A stretch of DNA of 5,509 nucleotides from DALYJJ01 sp031969915. GTDB lineage: Bacteria; Acidobacteriota; Terriglobia; Bryobacterales; Bryobacteraceae. The notes below the pieces were generated by a model, which did not search any database, had not been told where the DNA came from, and saw only the letters and a program-made list of their open reading frames with translations. Numbering within the stretch: the stretch's first letter is position 1; each line of letters starts with the position of its first letter. The translations under genes were made by a program, and so were the position numbers. The stretch covers positions 1 through 5,509 of the forward strand of contig DALYJJ010000244.1 of assembly GCA_031969915.1 (NCBI GenBank), given 5' to 3'. Positions 5,048 to 5,509 of the stretch are shown piece after piece.

Positions 5048-5496
5048 AACGCCTCCTCGTGCCATGCATCGAGCCCGACCGCACGCGATCCCGGCGGGAC
5101 CTCGCGAATCCGGAGCGCGCGCCGCTTTCTCGCCTTGTCCAGCTCGTTCTGGGACCGTGTTGCCCATCGCAGGTGGTCTGGGTTCACGCAGTGGCGGTGA
5201 TCCGGACACTTGACCGGGTGGTGAGCGGCTTCCTCGCCAGGCCGCGGGGCACGCTTAAAGGCTTCAAGGCTCACACGATGCGCGAAGAGGGTGTACGGCG
5301 TGGCTCGCGAAGGAAGGCGCACAGACATCGTGGGGTAGCCCTGGTTGTTCACCCGGGCGGTCCATAGCCAGCATCCTGTCGCCTCGTCGATGGTCGAGTT
5401 GCGACGAATGCGCTCCTTCAGGCGCTCGCGGGCCGTGCGCTTCACGCCTTCGGTCTCGCCGCGGTGATCTGGGAGATGGGCCGCGATACCGGCCAT
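5044..5496 (-). CDS. HNH endonuclease
   Basis: A 150-residue phage-type HNH nuclease that would cut DNA with a single metal ion in a beta-beta-alpha fold. Family marks in order: GCWLW (41-45) opening the domain, NNQGYPTMSV (50-59), AHRVSLEAF (72-80), the HNH core AHHPVKC (91-97) with H92/H93, then HCVNPDHLRWAT (102-113) with N105 and H108, and SQNELDK (115-121). C97 and C103 may bind a structural zinc. ATG at 5496 has AGGA at a usable distance, but the frame stays open to the window edge. GTG at 5445 is an alternative start, because another frame ends there in a GTGA overlap and residues 1-17 are not typical. Such free-standing HNH genes in phages are homing-type or packaging-linked nucleases; away from the terminase, a homing or accessory role is more likely. 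Confidence 0.85.
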   Translation of the reverse strand: MAGIAAHLPDHRGETEGVKRTARERLKERIRRNSTIDEATGCWLWTARVNNQGYPTMSVRLPSRATPYTLFAHRVSLEAFKRAPRPGEEAAHHPVKCPDHRHCVNPDHLRWATRSQNELDKARKRRALRIREVPPGSRAVGLDAWHEEAF

Positions 5497-5509
5497 CGCT
5501 TCCTGCGCG

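Noticed and set aside
1..5509. CRISPR array, insertion sequence ends, integrase or attachment site
   Set aside because: No regularly spaced 25-40 bp repeats, no transposase or recombinase motifs and no tRNA-derived att repeat were seen. The GTCCTAYC copies are too short and irregular for CRISPR.

Overview
The window is GC-rich DNA (roughly 60-65% GC by eye) from a temperate, lambda-like tailed phage or prophage of a high-GC bacterium, most likely a proteobacterium. The evidence is a VapE/P4-type primase-helicase, an antitermination-Q-like protein, an intrinsic terminator just behind it, a DUF6441-like structural protein and a lambda Nu1-like small terminase, nearly all on the minus strand.

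Read in the direction of transcription (right to left): an HNH endonuclease (5496-5044) overlaps by 4 nt a 110-residue protein of unknown function (5047-4715). A lone plus-strand gene for a 69-residue basic protein (4382-4591) follows, with its own strong ribosome binding site. It diverges from the 672-residue primase-helicase (4332-2314), whose TOPRIM motif looks catalytically degenerate. Next is a 312-bp non-coding block (2002-2313) with at least nine copies of the octamer GTCCTAYC in both orientations, an AT-rich core, an alternating purine-pyrimidine tract and a strong hairpin. It is a candidate replication origin or operator array. The Q-like gene (2001-1465) follows, then a 130-bp leader with two adjacent hairpins, the second a textbook intrinsic terminator. 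Then come the DUF6441-like gene (1334-618), a 305-bp gap where a lambda-type cos site would be expected, and the small terminase gene (from 312 to the edge).

The logic resembles lambda: replication genes, then Q, then a terminator that Q would override, then late genes. Two things break the pattern. A head-tail/tail-type protein lies before the small terminase instead of lysis genes. The terminase gene also runs in frame, at an LQAEG-coding palindrome, into the GDGINDAP signature of a heavy-metal P-type ATPase. That junction is most simply a chimera (assembly or recombination) at the window edge.

The strongest candidate for something undescribed is the GTCCTAYC repeat array next to the primase-helicase, followed by the tandem-hairpin leader after Q and the divergent small gene with a palindrome at its predicted transcription start.
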